This document shows positions 27,954 through 35,381 of a stretch of 64,000 nucleotides of DNA, in pieces. Position numbers and translations under genes: made by a program. The notes beneath the pieces are model-generated. The model was not told the DNA's origin. It saw only the letters and a program-made list of their open reading frames with translations, and did no database searches. Numbering within the stretch: position 1 is the stretch's first letter; every line of letters starts with the position of its first letter. Source of the stretch: Lachnospiraceae bacterium. Its GTDB lineage: Bacteria; Bacillota; Clostridia; Lachnospirales; Lachnospiraceae. Location: NCBI GenBank assembly GCA_022766245.1, contig JALEPL010000052.1, forward strand, positions 78,478 through 142,477. The letters run 5' to 3'.

Positions 27954-29132
27954 CTAGCGATACCCAATCCATTTTGCAATGACCGCTGCCACTTTATAGA
28001 TTGGATTCTCCATATGCTTTTTTACCTGCTTCAACTGTTTTCGGATTTCAATTGCCTGTGGGCAATGGGACTCACACCTGCCACACTGTCTGCACTTAGC
28101 CGCATTGGACGTATCCTTTTTAATGGTAGTGCACATCAGATACGCCTTCATACCAGAATAGAACCCATCCGTGTAACGGGTATTGTAGGCTGCAAAACAA
28201 GTGGAAATATCTACACCGAATGGACAAGGCATACAGTAGCCACAGCCGGTACATGGTACCTTGATCTTTCGGTTAATGGACGCCTTTACACGATCAAACA
28301 CCTTCTGCTCTGCATCCGTCAGATTTCCCACTGGGGAATCTCCGGCAATACGTACATTTTCCTGCACCTGGGTCACATCATTCATGCCGGACAGAACTAC
28401 AGTCACCTCCGGCTGATTCCACAGCCAGCGCAGTCCCCATTCCGCAAAGCTTCTCTCCGGATTCGCTTTTTGAAAAATATGCTGTGCTTCCTTAGGTAGT
28501 GCATTTACTAAACGTCCGCCCCGTAAAGGCTCCATGATAATCACCGGCAATCCCTTGGCATGGGCATAACGCAGTCCTTCTGCACCTGCCTGTGTATACT
28601 CATCCATGTAATTGTACTGAATCTGGCAGAAGTCCCACTCATAGGCATCAACGAGTTTTTTGAACTGCTCACATCCACCATGAAAAGAGAAACCAATATT
28701 TTTGATTTCTCCAGCCTGTTTCTTCTCAGCAATCCACTCCCTGATTCCTAAGTCTTCCAGACGATTCCATGTATTTAAATCGTTTAGCATGTGCATAAGA
28801 TAATACTCCACATGATCCGTCTGCAGACGCTCCAGCTCCTCCGCAAAATACCGCTGCATGTCTCCCGGCTGCTTCAGATAGTAATGGGGCAGCTTGGTGG
28901 CAATATTCACCCGGTCGCGATACCCCTTGGCCAAAAATTTGCCCAGACAGACCTCGCTTCCGCCGTAAGTATAAGCTGTGTCAAAATAATTGACTCCGGC
29001 CTCCACCGCAGCCGCCATTTCCCGTTCCGCTTTTTCCTGATCGATAGCTGTCCCCTTTTTGGTATAACGCAGGCAGCCATAGCCCAAAATCGAAAGCTTG
29101 TCTCCATTTTTTGGATTTTCTCTATACAGCAT
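27954..29132 (-). CDS. Aldo/keto reductase with C-terminal 4Fe-4S ferredoxin domain
   Basis: 392 residues, GGAGG before the ATG. Residues 1-270 are an aldo/keto reductase TIM barrel with the catalytic tetrad Asp-Tyr (YFDTAYTYGGSE), Lys (IATKLP) and His (YYLMHMLND). Residues about 290-370 hold two cysteine clusters, CTGCGYCMPCPFGVDI and CRQCGRCESHCPQAI, enough for two 4Fe-4S clusters. This combined family is common in anaerobic Clostridia, where the substrates are mostly unknown. It lies 26 bp downstream of the acyltransferase gene and is probably cotranscribed with it. Confidence 0.9.
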   Translation of the reverse strand: MLYRENPKNGDKLSILGYGCLRYTKKGTAIDQEKAEREMAAAVEAGVNYFDTAYTYGGSEVCLGKFLAKGYRDRVNIATKLPHYYLKQPGDMQRYFAEELERLQTDHVEYYLMHMLNDLNTWNRLEDLGIREWIAEKKQAGEIKNIGFSFHGGCEQFKKLVDAYEWDFCQIQYNYMDEYTQAGAEGLRYAHAKGLPVIIMEPLRGGRLVNALPKEAQHIFQKANPERSFAEWGLRWLWNQPEVTVVLSGMNDVTQVQENVRIAGDSPVGNLTDAEQKVFDRVKASINRKIKVPCTGCGYCMPCPFGVDISTCFAAYNTRYTDGFYSGMKAYLMCTTIKKDTSNAAKCRQCGRCESHCPQAIEIRKQLKQVKKHMENPIYKVAAVIAKWIGYR

Positions 29133-29141
29133 ATTTCCTCC

Positions 29142-29163
29142 TAACTGTTCAGTACCTTCTATG
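29142..29163. repeat. Dispersed palindromic repeat (GTAACTgTTCAGTACC family), overlaps acyltransferase stop
   Basis: TAACTGTTCAGTACCTTCTATG, a partial copy of the repeat seen at 39457, 46206, 49759, 53847 and 61377. Read on the minus strand, the TAG inside it is the stop codon of the acyltransferase gene. Confidence 0.65.
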
Positions 29164-30196
29164 CGGTTCCGCTCCGACCTGTTTTATATACTCTTCTACA
29201 TAACATACTCTCATGCCAGAATGCTTTGAATTTTCCTGTAAAGTACATGTCCGCCTCATAAAACAGCACTCCCACTCCACAGCAGATTACAATATTGCAG
29301 CTGATGGCTGCAACCATAGGCAGCTTCATCAGAATACCACCCAGTTCAAAATGATAGTACACCATTTGAACCAAAAAAATGTGATACGAAGCCTGCCCTA
29401 AAAGAGCCAGTCCCTTTCCCAGTGCTCCCGGAATATGGCTGTGATAGAATCTGCGGAAAATCATTACCACAACCGGAAAAATATAAAAGGCAATGGGCAT
29501 GGCTGTGGGTGTCCAGAACTCAAAGAGCACCGGATCCCGGTCCAGCCACAAGATCTCATATATATAACTTAATCCAATGATTAACATGGCAACCATCTGG
29601 TGCTTCTTCACCCGCTGTTCCGGATGCAGATACAGGTAGCAGCCAAAAGCAATCAGCAGGATATACCGGCCAATCAGCAGACGATAATAGTACTTTTCCA
29701 TGCCTGACACCCGTACCACAATCTCATAAGCCAGGTTTCCCACTGCCGCCAGAGTCAGTCCCAGCTTGGCATTTTTCTCCACCAGCTTATAGATGATGGG
29801 AAAAATAAAAATCAGCTGAATCAAAATCGGCACATAATAGCTGCCCGGTCCGTAAGCCCCGTAAGCAAAGATACGAAACAGATTAATATGCTTCCCCTCT
29901 ATCAAAAGAAGTACAATCTCCACCAGACAGATTACAAAAAACGGCACTAAAAAGCGTTCCAGCTTCGACTCCAACAGATGAACATCATACATTTTCGACA
30001 ACTTTCCGCCGGCTCTCTTCTTGTTTGACATGGAGAAATTGTAGCCGCTTAAAATCATAAAAACCGGCACTGCCATATTAATAAACATGGTAAAAAACGG
30101 TGATGATTTGTCTGACCAGTTATAGTGGGTGATGATTACCATAATAATGCAGACTGCTTTCATATAATCTAGCAATTCAATTCTCTTGTGTTCCAT
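29159..30196 (-). CDS. Acyltransferase family 3 membrane protein
   Basis: 345 residues from ATG 30196. The frame extends to a TTG at 30256 but with no ribosome site, and the family start MEHKRIELLDYMKAVCIIMVIITHY fits this Met. Ten or so hydrophobic segments; the signature VCIIMVIITHYNW with an active His and the PVFMILSGYNFSM motif mark the acyltransferase-3 (OafA/WecH-like) family, which transfers acetyl or other acyl groups to surface sugars. Substrate unknown. Its TAG stop codon lies inside a dispersed repeat. Confidence 0.87.
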   Translation of the reverse strand: MEHKRIELLDYMKAVCIIMVIITHYNWSDKSSPFFTMFINMAVPVFMILSGYNFSMSNKKRAGGKLSKMYDVHLLESKLERFLVPFFVICLVEIVLLLIEGKHINLFRIFAYGAYGPGSYYVPILIQLIFIFPIIYKLVEKNAKLGLTLAAVGNLAYEIVVRVSGMEKYYYRLLIGRYILLIAFGCYLYLHPEQRVKKHQMVAMLIIGLSYIYEILWLDRDPVLFEFWTPTAMPIAFYIFPVVVMIFRRFYHSHIPGALGKGLALLGQASYHIFLVQMVYYHFELGGILMKLPMVAAISCNIVICCGVGVLFYEADMYFTGKFKAFWHESMLCRRVYKTGRSGTA

Positions 30197-30330
30197 GATA
30201 TGTAATAACCTCTTCTCTATTTTCTCAAAGAACGCTTTGCGCTGCTTTGAAGACAAGTCTTAGTTCATCCGTCCCACATTTTAGTATTATGCAAAGAAAA
30301 ATGCAAGTGGTATTTTTCCCCGATACGCGG

Positions 30331-30336
30331 TATAAT
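30331..30336 (+). promoter_or_regulatory. Promoter -10 of the HipA-like kinase gene
   Basis: TATAAT at 30331-30336, 31 nt before the gene start, with no good -35 at 17 bp (TGGTAT is the best). A weak -35 suggests low or activator-dependent expression. Confidence 0.5.
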
Positions 30337-30366
30337 GTCTTGCATAAACAAGCAGGAGGTAACGCC

Positions 30367-31434
30367 ATGGGACCATTTATATCTGCCAGCAGAAGAAAGA
30401 CAACTACTAAGGACGATAGCACGTATCTGATTATGCTAAAGGATATACCCGTGTGCCATATCAATAGGGGGAATGGCATTGCAGAAATTCATCAGGAACA
30501 ACTCATGCCCTTTGATTTGTATCTGGAATCCGGCATCCTTGCCGATACCCAAAACAACCTCATCGTATTTAACTGGTGGTGTGCACACAGAGTTTTAAAT
30601 CTTGACAGAGAACACGCCAAAGCCATATTGAATGCCTGCGGGCTCAAACAGGCAACTACCGACAAAGACAAAGCCGACATAGCATTAGAATATATGTGTT
30701 TAAGTTTAAAAGACTTTTACTGGGTAAAAAAACATGACAATCAGAAGACATGGGCAGAAATCAATCTATTTGAACAGAGTTTAAGCAATGCTGTGGTAAG
30801 CATAGCCTTAGCCGGCCAAAACCTGTCTGTAACAAATAAGCATCTCATTACTTCTGATCTAACCACCGATGGATTATTTCCAAAAGCATGGTACCGGAAA
30901 GACCATACGTTTTATTTGTATAAAGGCGAAAAAAATGATTCCGTAAATAAAGAGGTTCGCGCCAGTCAGATTTTGCAGCAGCTTGGATTTCATGTATTAA
31001 ACTACGAAAAAACTGTTTATGACAACTCAGAAGTAAGTGTTTCAAAATGCTTTACCAGCAATGATATCGGATATGTAACAGCAGGTGATCTCATCCAAAA
31101 CTATGACATAGACACCAACTGCTATGAGTATGACATCATGAATCTATGTGATTATCTGGTGGGCAACTCTGATCGTCATCAGGATAATTGGGGCTATCTT
31201 TTTAATCCCAACAGAGAAATCATAGGATTTGCGCCAATCTTCGATTTCAACCACGCCTTCGAAGCTCCCGAATCGAATTTATGTCTTCCGGAGCAGCTTT
31301 GCAATCGAAATATTACTATGCTTGATATTGCAAAACATGTGACAAAGAAATATGACATACATTTAGATGAAGTGGAAGAAACTGATTCCTATGCAACGTT
31401 TGTGAATCGGCGTATTCGGTTGCTGTATTCGTAG
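30367..31434 (+). CDS. HipA-like serine/threonine kinase domain protein, solitary
   Basis: 355 residues from ATG 30367, with AGGAGG 7 nt upstream; the longer frame from 30247 has no ribosome site. The C-terminal half carries HipA/CtkA-like kinase features: an ATP-binding Lys and Glu in FYLYKGEKNDSVNKEVRAS, the catalytic loop GNSDRHQDNWGYLF (about 265-278) and the metal-binding IFDFNHAF (about 291). The N-terminal 120 residues are not recognisable. HipA toxins phosphorylate GltX and cause persistence and are normally paired with the HipB repressor, but no HTH protein is encoded next to it. It is one of few plus-strand genes here and looks horizontally mobile. Toxin activity is inferred; it may instead be a phage-defence or regulatory kinase. 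Confidence 0.75.
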   Translation: MGPFISASRRKTTTKDDSTYLIMLKDIPVCHINRGNGIAEIHQEQLMPFDLYLESGILADTQNNLIVFNWWCAHRVLNLDREHAKAILNACGLKQATTDKDKADIALEYMCLSLKDFYWVKKHDNQKTWAEINLFEQSLSNAVVSIALAGQNLSVTNKHLITSDLTTDGLFPKAWYRKDHTFYLYKGEKNDSVNKEVRASQILQQLGFHVLNYEKTVYDNSEVSVSKCFTSNDIGYVTAGDLIQNYDIDTNCYEYDIMNLCDYLVGNSDRHQDNWGYLFNPNREIIGFAPIFDFNHAFEAPESNLCLPEQLCNRNITMLDIAKHVTKKYDIHLDEVEETDSYATFVNRRIRLLYS

Positions 31435-31463
31435 CATTGGCTAAATTTACAACAACAGTGCTC

Positions 31464-31497
31464 GCCGACCGGAGCGAAGCGGAGACCTTCAACCCTG
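31464..31497 (+). repeat. 34-bp direct repeat, copy 1
   Basis: Begins GCCGACCGGAGCGAAGCGG and is repeated at 31547-31580 with 33 of 34 bases identical. Lies between the HipA-like gene and tRNA-Leu. Confidence 0.8.
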
Positions 31498-31546
31498 CGG
31501 TACGCGGAAGATGGGGCGCACGAGGTCCGGTGGACCTCGGCTTTGC

Positions 31547-31580
31547 GCCGACCGGAGCGAAGCGGAGACCTTGAACCCTG
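31547..31580 (+). repeat. 34-bp direct repeat, copy 2
   Basis: Second copy, separated from the first by a 49-bp spacer that contains the hairpin CGAGGTCC-GGT-GGACCTCG and a 12-bp copy of the tRNA-Leu 3' end. Immediately followed by the palindrome CCTTGAACC/GGTTCAAGG. Confidence 0.8.
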
Positions 31581-31602
31581 GGTTCAAGGGACGCTTCGGT
31601 CT

Positions 31603-31648
31603 TACATCAAAAAGGGCTAAGCCTTTTGGCTTAACCCTTTTTGATGTA
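31603..31648 (-). terminator. tRNA-Leu terminator
   Basis: 21-bp stem (one G-U pair) with loop AAAA, from TACATCAAAAAGGG to CCCTTTTTGATGTA, starting two bases after the tRNA 3' end. The CCCTTTTT arm serves as the U-tract. Confidence 0.85.
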
Positions 31649-31649
31649 A

Positions 31650-31733
31650 TGCGGAAGATGGGACTTGAACCCACACGACATTGCTGCCACAAGATCCTTA
31701 GTCTTGCTCGTCTGCCAGTTCCGACACTTCCGC
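31650..31733 (-). tRNA. tRNA-Leu (anticodon AAG)
   Basis: 84 nt with a long variable arm. Acceptor GCGGAAG pairs with CTTCCGC. The anticodon stem CAAGA/TCTTG encloses loop CTAAGGA, giving anticodon AAG, which reads CUU and, with A34 deaminated to inosine, CUC. T-loop GGTTCAAGTCCC is normal. CCA is not encoded. Confidence 0.92.
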
Positions 31734-31770
31734 ATAGTCGATATGAAATATCTGTCACAACGACTTAACT

Positions 31771-31799
31771 ATAATAACAAACGTCCCTGAAAATGTCAA
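31771..31799 (-). promoter_or_regulatory. tRNA-Leu promoter
   Basis: TTGACA (31799-31794), 17-bp spacer, TATTAT (31776-31771), about 37 bp upstream of the mature tRNA 5' end. Confidence 0.8.
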
Positions 31800-31847
31800 T
31801 TATTATTTTCAAAATTTTCGATAAAATTTAGAAACTTCGTACGACAC

Positions 31848-31983
31848 GCTACGAGCCATGCTCTCAGTTCGCGAACTTCGTTCGCTCACTGACTGGCTGT
31901 CGCCAGATAAAAAAAGTCTCAGAAACACTTACGAAAATGAATTTTCGACGTGTTTCCGAGACTCTTTTTGCATGGCTCGTAGC
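31848..31983. repeat. Nested inverted-repeat element at the 3' end of the response regulator gene
   Basis: Outer arms GCTACGAGCCATGC (31848-31861) and GCATGGCTCGTAGC (31970-31983) match perfectly over 14 bp. Inside are CTGGC-TGTC-GCCAG, the palindrome GCGAACTTCGTTCGC and the terminator at 31916-31962. The right arm reaches the TAG stop of the response regulator. REP- or MITE-like in form. Confidence 0.7.
31909..31969 (-). terminator. Terminator of response regulator gene (bidirectional form)
   Basis: Stem GTCTC-GAAACAC-CGAAAAT / ATTTTCG-GTGTTTC-GAGAC with small internal mismatches, flanked by seven A on one side and TCTTTTT on the other, so it would work on either strand. Confidence 0.85.
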
Positions 31984-32657
31984 TAACACTCAAATTTATA
32001 TCCCATGCCCCAGATGGTTTTGATGTAATCTCCTTTGTCGCCCAGCTTGCTGCGCAGTTTTTTCACATGGGTGTCGATGGTTCTGGCATCACCGAAGTAA
32101 TCATAGTTCCAGACATTATTCAGGATTTTCTCCCGGGACAATGCCAGACCTTTGTTTTCTACGAAAAAAGTTAAAAGCTCAAACTCTTTAAAGCTCAGCT
32201 CAATCTCTTTTCCATCGATGGTCACCATATGGGCTGCCTTATCTATGATAATACCACCCTCTTCGATGACTTCCGAATCTCCCAGCTTGTTGGCTCTGCG
32301 CAGGATAGCCTCCACCCGGGCCACCAGAATTTTGGGGCTGAAGGGCTTGGAGATATACTCATCCACACCAAGCTCGAAGCCCAGCAGTTCGTCACTCTCA
32401 TCAGACTTTGCAGTTAGCATAACAATCGGGACTTTCGAGGTCTCCCGTACCTCCCGGCACACGTCCCATCCGCTCATCCGCGGCATCATTACATCCAAAA
32501 TCAGCAATGCAATGTCCGAAGTTTTGTAAAAAATATCCAGTGCTTCCTCGCCGTCACCGGCCTCCAGTACTTCAAAATCTCTTTTCGTCAAAAAGTCCCG
32601 CACCAGCTTGCGCATTCTGCTCTCATCATCCACCACCAGGATCTTTACCCGCTCCAC
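31983..32657 (-). CDS. OmpR/PhoB-family response regulator, orphan
   Basis: 224 residues with a GTG start at 32657 (GGAGG 8 nt upstream). The receiver domain has the acidic pair VVDDE, phospho-acceptor Asp in LLILDVMMPRMSGWD (about residue 55), Thr/Ser in VMLTAKSDE and Lys in YISKPFSP. The C-terminal winged helix shows LSFKEFELLTFFVEN and DARTIDTHVKKLRSKLG, typical of PhoB-type DNA binding. No histidine kinase gene lies next to it; the upstream gene encodes a small membrane protein of unknown role. Target genes are unknown. Confidence 0.93.
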   Translation of the reverse strand: MERVKILVVDDESRMRKLVRDFLTKRDFEVLEAGDGEEALDIFYKTSDIALLILDVMMPRMSGWDVCREVRETSKVPIVMLTAKSDESDELLGFELGVDEYISKPFSPKILVARVEAILRRANKLGDSEVIEEGGIIIDKAAHMVTIDGKEIELSFKEFELLTFFVENKGLALSREKILNNVWNYDYFGDARTIDTHVKKLRSKLGDKGDYIKTIWGMGYKFEC

Positions 32658-32725
32658 GCTCTATCCCTCCACATTCACCATGTAATATTCTAAAGAATAA
32701 CAGACAAATATGTCATTTCTGTGTC

Positions 32726-33322
32726 TTACTCTTGCAGCATTGCTTCCCGTTCCTTCAGCTCCGCCTCACGCTGCAAAAGCTCCTGCTCCCAGCTCTCGTA
32801 TTTGTCAATAATCTGATTTTCATAATTCAGTATGGTGGTATTATTGCTGGTCATGTTAATGACAAACATGGCAATAATGACAACAACCAGACAAATATTC
32901 ACGCCAAGAAGAAGGTGCATGCGTCCCTGCATTTTTTCCATACCCGGAGTGTTTTTTTGCTGTCTCTCTGATTTTTCTTTTTGGGATGACCCACTCTTTT
33001 CCGGCGAAACTCTGCTATTTTCGTTTTCATACTTCTTTGGTTCCGCCTCGTCCATCTCCACCGGTATGGTCTCCACTCTGCTTTCCTCATATCCTGCTGT
33101 CACAGTCAGATAATCCCGCAACTCCTTCAGATATGCATATCCGACCGGCGTGGAAAAAAGCTTTTGCCGGATAATCTGCTGATACATCTGATACACCACC
33201 TCAGGGCGAGCTCCCTCCAGTCGATTTCTCAGGTAATCTACTGCATCCACTTCTCTGGAGGCCTGGTCAGCAATATTTTTATCATAAAAAGCAAATCCCC
33301 CACATATCCATGGTTCCTGCAA
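32726..33322 (-). CDS. Hypothetical membrane protein with C-terminal coiled coil
   Basis: 198 residues, probably starting with TTG at 33322, since GGAGG lies 7 nt before it. The N-terminal 75 residues form a helical domain (DAVDYLRNRLEGARPEVVYQ), followed by a charged low-complexity linker rich in E, K and S, one membrane helix (about residues 136-157, LLLGVNICLVVVIIAMFVI) and a short C-terminal coiled coil (ENQIIDKYESWEQELLQREAEL). Family not recognised. It lies 68 bp upstream of the orphan response regulator and may be cotranscribed, so a link to its signalling is possible but unproven. Confidence 0.7.
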   Translation of the reverse strand: MQEPWICGGFAFYDKNIADQASREVDAVDYLRNRLEGARPEVVYQMYQQIIRQKLFSTPVGYAYLKELRDYLTVTAGYEESRVETIPVEMDEAEPKKYENENSRVSPEKSGSSQKEKSERQQKNTPGMEKMQGRMHLLLGVNICLVVVIIAMFVINMTSNNTTILNYENQIIDKYESWEQELLQREAELKEREAMLQE

Positions 33323-33362
33323 CTGTCCACCTCCATTCTTTCTGTGCTCTCAGTGTTACTGA

Positions 33363-33433
33363 GAATGAATTTAGTACCGCTACGTTCCGGCAAGAGCGAA
33401 AGCGTGTCTGTAATCAAATATGCAAATTCATTC
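33363..33433. repeat. Inverted repeat in intergenic region
   Basis: GAATGAATTT (33363-33372) and AAATTCATTC (33424-33433) face each other across 51 bp, between the sseB-like gene and the hypothetical membrane protein. Nothing else is seen in this gap. Confidence 0.45.
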
Positions 33434-33462
33434 GCAAAGACTAAACCGAAAAGGGATTACAT

Positions 33463-34800
33463 TTATAACCCAAACAGTCCTTTCTTATAAAATGGAGTGA
33501 TTCCCTCCATCCACTGAAGTGCGCCCTCATCCGCCTTGCGGATTTCTAATCGCAAAGCACCCAGTTTACCTTGAACTGCCTTTGCGATACCTTCCAGAAC
33601 ACTCTTTTCTTCTTCCTTCATATCCAGAACCAGGAGATAACATACATCCATATTCTGAGTAACCTTCATGGATAAAAATGCACGTTTGACATCCTTTTGT
33701 GTTTTCAGATAATCAGCCAGAATCTGTTCCAGCTCAGAAGTGCTTTCCACGGATGCACCAATGCTGATTCCATTTCCGCAATCACGCAGCATACCGCCTT
33801 CCTTTTCCTTCTGTAATCTCTTCTCCCGCTCAACATATCCCGCCAGCACTTTTTTCCGATTCTCATCGATTCTAGTCTCAAGACTTCCCGGATTGATAAT
33901 GATTCCGTTATCTTTGGAAACCGTCACCAGATCTTCATAGGAAAGAATCTGTGCATTCCATTCATCCCGCTGATACATATTGAAAAACGCATCCCAGTCG
34001 GTAAATGCTGGAAACCATGGCCGCTTCTCATTATCACCCAACATAGCAAAGCGCATGGTAGCACCTTCTTTTAACGTCATGACGGAATTGTGATCCACCG
34101 GCTTTCCATCTGCCGTAGTAATCTTTACCGGGCATAAAAATTTGCCCTTCACCAGTTCCCGTAGCATGCGGTCACACATGATACGCTCCGAACGCGTCCA
34201 CTTTTCATCTTTATTTTCCAGGAACAGCAACTGTCTGTGCTGAATGCAGGCTGCCATGAATGCCGGATTGCGTACCGGTCTGGCCACTTTTGGAATCTTC
34301 CTCTCATCTGGAGGCGGCATGAGTTTTGTACGGTTAATGTGCACGGAATAGATTCCCATGTCCAGAACCAAAAGCTCCATTCCCCACCAATAGCAGTCCA
34401 TAAAGAAATGCCTCATCCCATCCTTGGGCACAAACTGAATCTCCAATCCAAGCCCCTGTTCTTCGTAATGCTCTGCAGCCTTATTTGCCATTTCCTCGGT
34501 AGAAAAAATCATAACAGATCCATCCCCCATGATATGTGGATACTGGGTATGCGGATCACCGGCAACAAAAATGCCTTCCAGCTGCCACAGACGGCTCATC
34601 AGAAGCTCTGTGTAACGATCTCTTTTTTCCAGCAGATTATCTGCCGGAATCTCCTTTTTATCATGGAAAACCTGTGCAGAACGGATCAGATACTCCAGCT
34701 CCTCAAAGTTCACTTCATCCAGATCCTCCCGCTTGGGCATATCATAGTGAAGCAAAAACTTGTTTAACAATTCTTCCTTGCGCTCGTTTGTAATTTCCAT
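33463..34800 (-). CDS. SseB-family domain protein
   Basis: 445 residues from ATG 34800 (AAAGGG upstream; an earlier Met at 34848 overlaps the end of nrdG and is rejected). About residues 240-300 contain a SseB N-terminal-like domain (TMRFAMLGDNEKRPWFPAFTDW, then YEDLVTVSKDNGIIINP), and the C-terminus resembles the SseB C-terminal domain. An N-terminal 200-residue region repeats a related fold (EGIFVAGDPHTQYPHIMGDG). E. coli SseB (enhanced serine sensitivity) has no firm biochemical role. Here it is the third gene after nrdD and nrdG. Confidence 0.7.
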   Translation of the reverse strand: MEITNERKEELLNKFLLHYDMPKREDLDEVNFEELEYLIRSAQVFHDKKEIPADNLLEKRDRYTELLMSRLWQLEGIFVAGDPHTQYPHIMGDGSVMIFSTEEMANKAAEHYEEQGLGLEIQFVPKDGMRHFFMDCYWWGMELLVLDMGIYSVHINRTKLMPPPDERKIPKVARPVRNPAFMAACIQHRQLLFLENKDEKWTRSERIMCDRMLRELVKGKFLCPVKITTADGKPVDHNSVMTLKEGATMRFAMLGDNEKRPWFPAFTDWDAFFNMYQRDEWNAQILSYEDLVTVSKDNGIIINPGSLETRIDENRKKVLAGYVEREKRLQKEKEGGMLRDCGNGISIGASVESTSELEQILADYLKTQKDVKRAFLSMKVTQNMDVCYLLVLDMKEEEKSVLEGIAKAVQGKLGALRLEIRKADEGALQWMEGITPFYKKGLFGL

Positions 34801-34848
34801 ACTGTCCCTTTCTATATAACTACTCGGCACCTTCGTGGTTTCTAGCAA

Positions 34849-35367
34849 TTATAATACTTCTGTGATGATTCCATCCTGTACATATTTTTTGCAGTCAATG
34901 ACCCGCTGATTGGCTGACCCCTTGAATTTCAACGTAATGTCATGCTGCTCCTCTATATAAGGACCATCCACCAAAATATCGATATAGGAAAGCAATTCCC
35001 CGGTATCTTCTGTGTAACATCTGCCTCCGGGAATCAAATCCCGATCCAGCACATATCCGGTGTAGGCCCAAATGTCCTTCGTCGGGCACTCCCTGCACAC
35101 CCTTCGCACGAAAGGCAGGAGCACCTTCTGGTTTTCCGGCTCGAAGGGATCTCCCCCCAAAAGCGTCAGTCCTTTAATATATACAGAATCCAATGACTTG
35201 ATTATCTCATTTTCTGTCTCTTTTGTAAATGGATTCCCATGACAAAAATCCCATGTCTCCGGCTGAAAACATCCTTTACAGTGATTGCGGCACCCGGATA
35301 CGAACAGAACTGTCCGTACCCCGATGCCGTTTGCAATGTCATTATATTTGATTGCTGAATAATACAT
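34849..35367 (-). CDS. nrdG: Anaerobic ribonucleotide reductase activating protein NrdG
   Basis: 172 residues. A radical SAM enzyme that installs the glycyl radical in NrdD. The cluster motif is CRNHCKGC (CxxxCxxC), with the family features TVLFVSGCRNHCKGCFQPETW, LTLLGGDPFEP and IWAYTGY. Length is normal. It follows nrdD by 14 bp. Confidence 0.95.
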   Translation of the reverse strand: MYYSAIKYNDIANGIGVRTVLFVSGCRNHCKGCFQPETWDFCHGNPFTKETENEIIKSLDSVYIKGLTLLGGDPFEPENQKVLLPFVRRVCRECPTKDIWAYTGYVLDRDLIPGGRCYTEDTGELLSYIDILVDGPYIEEQHDITLKFKGSANQRVIDCKKYVQDGIITEVL

Positions 35368-35381
35368 AATCCTCTTCCCTT

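Noticed and set aside
31489..31758. Open frames on both strands over the tRNA-Leu and its repeats
   Set aside because: They overlap the tRNA gene and its terminator; the mirrored frames arise from the palindromic sequence.
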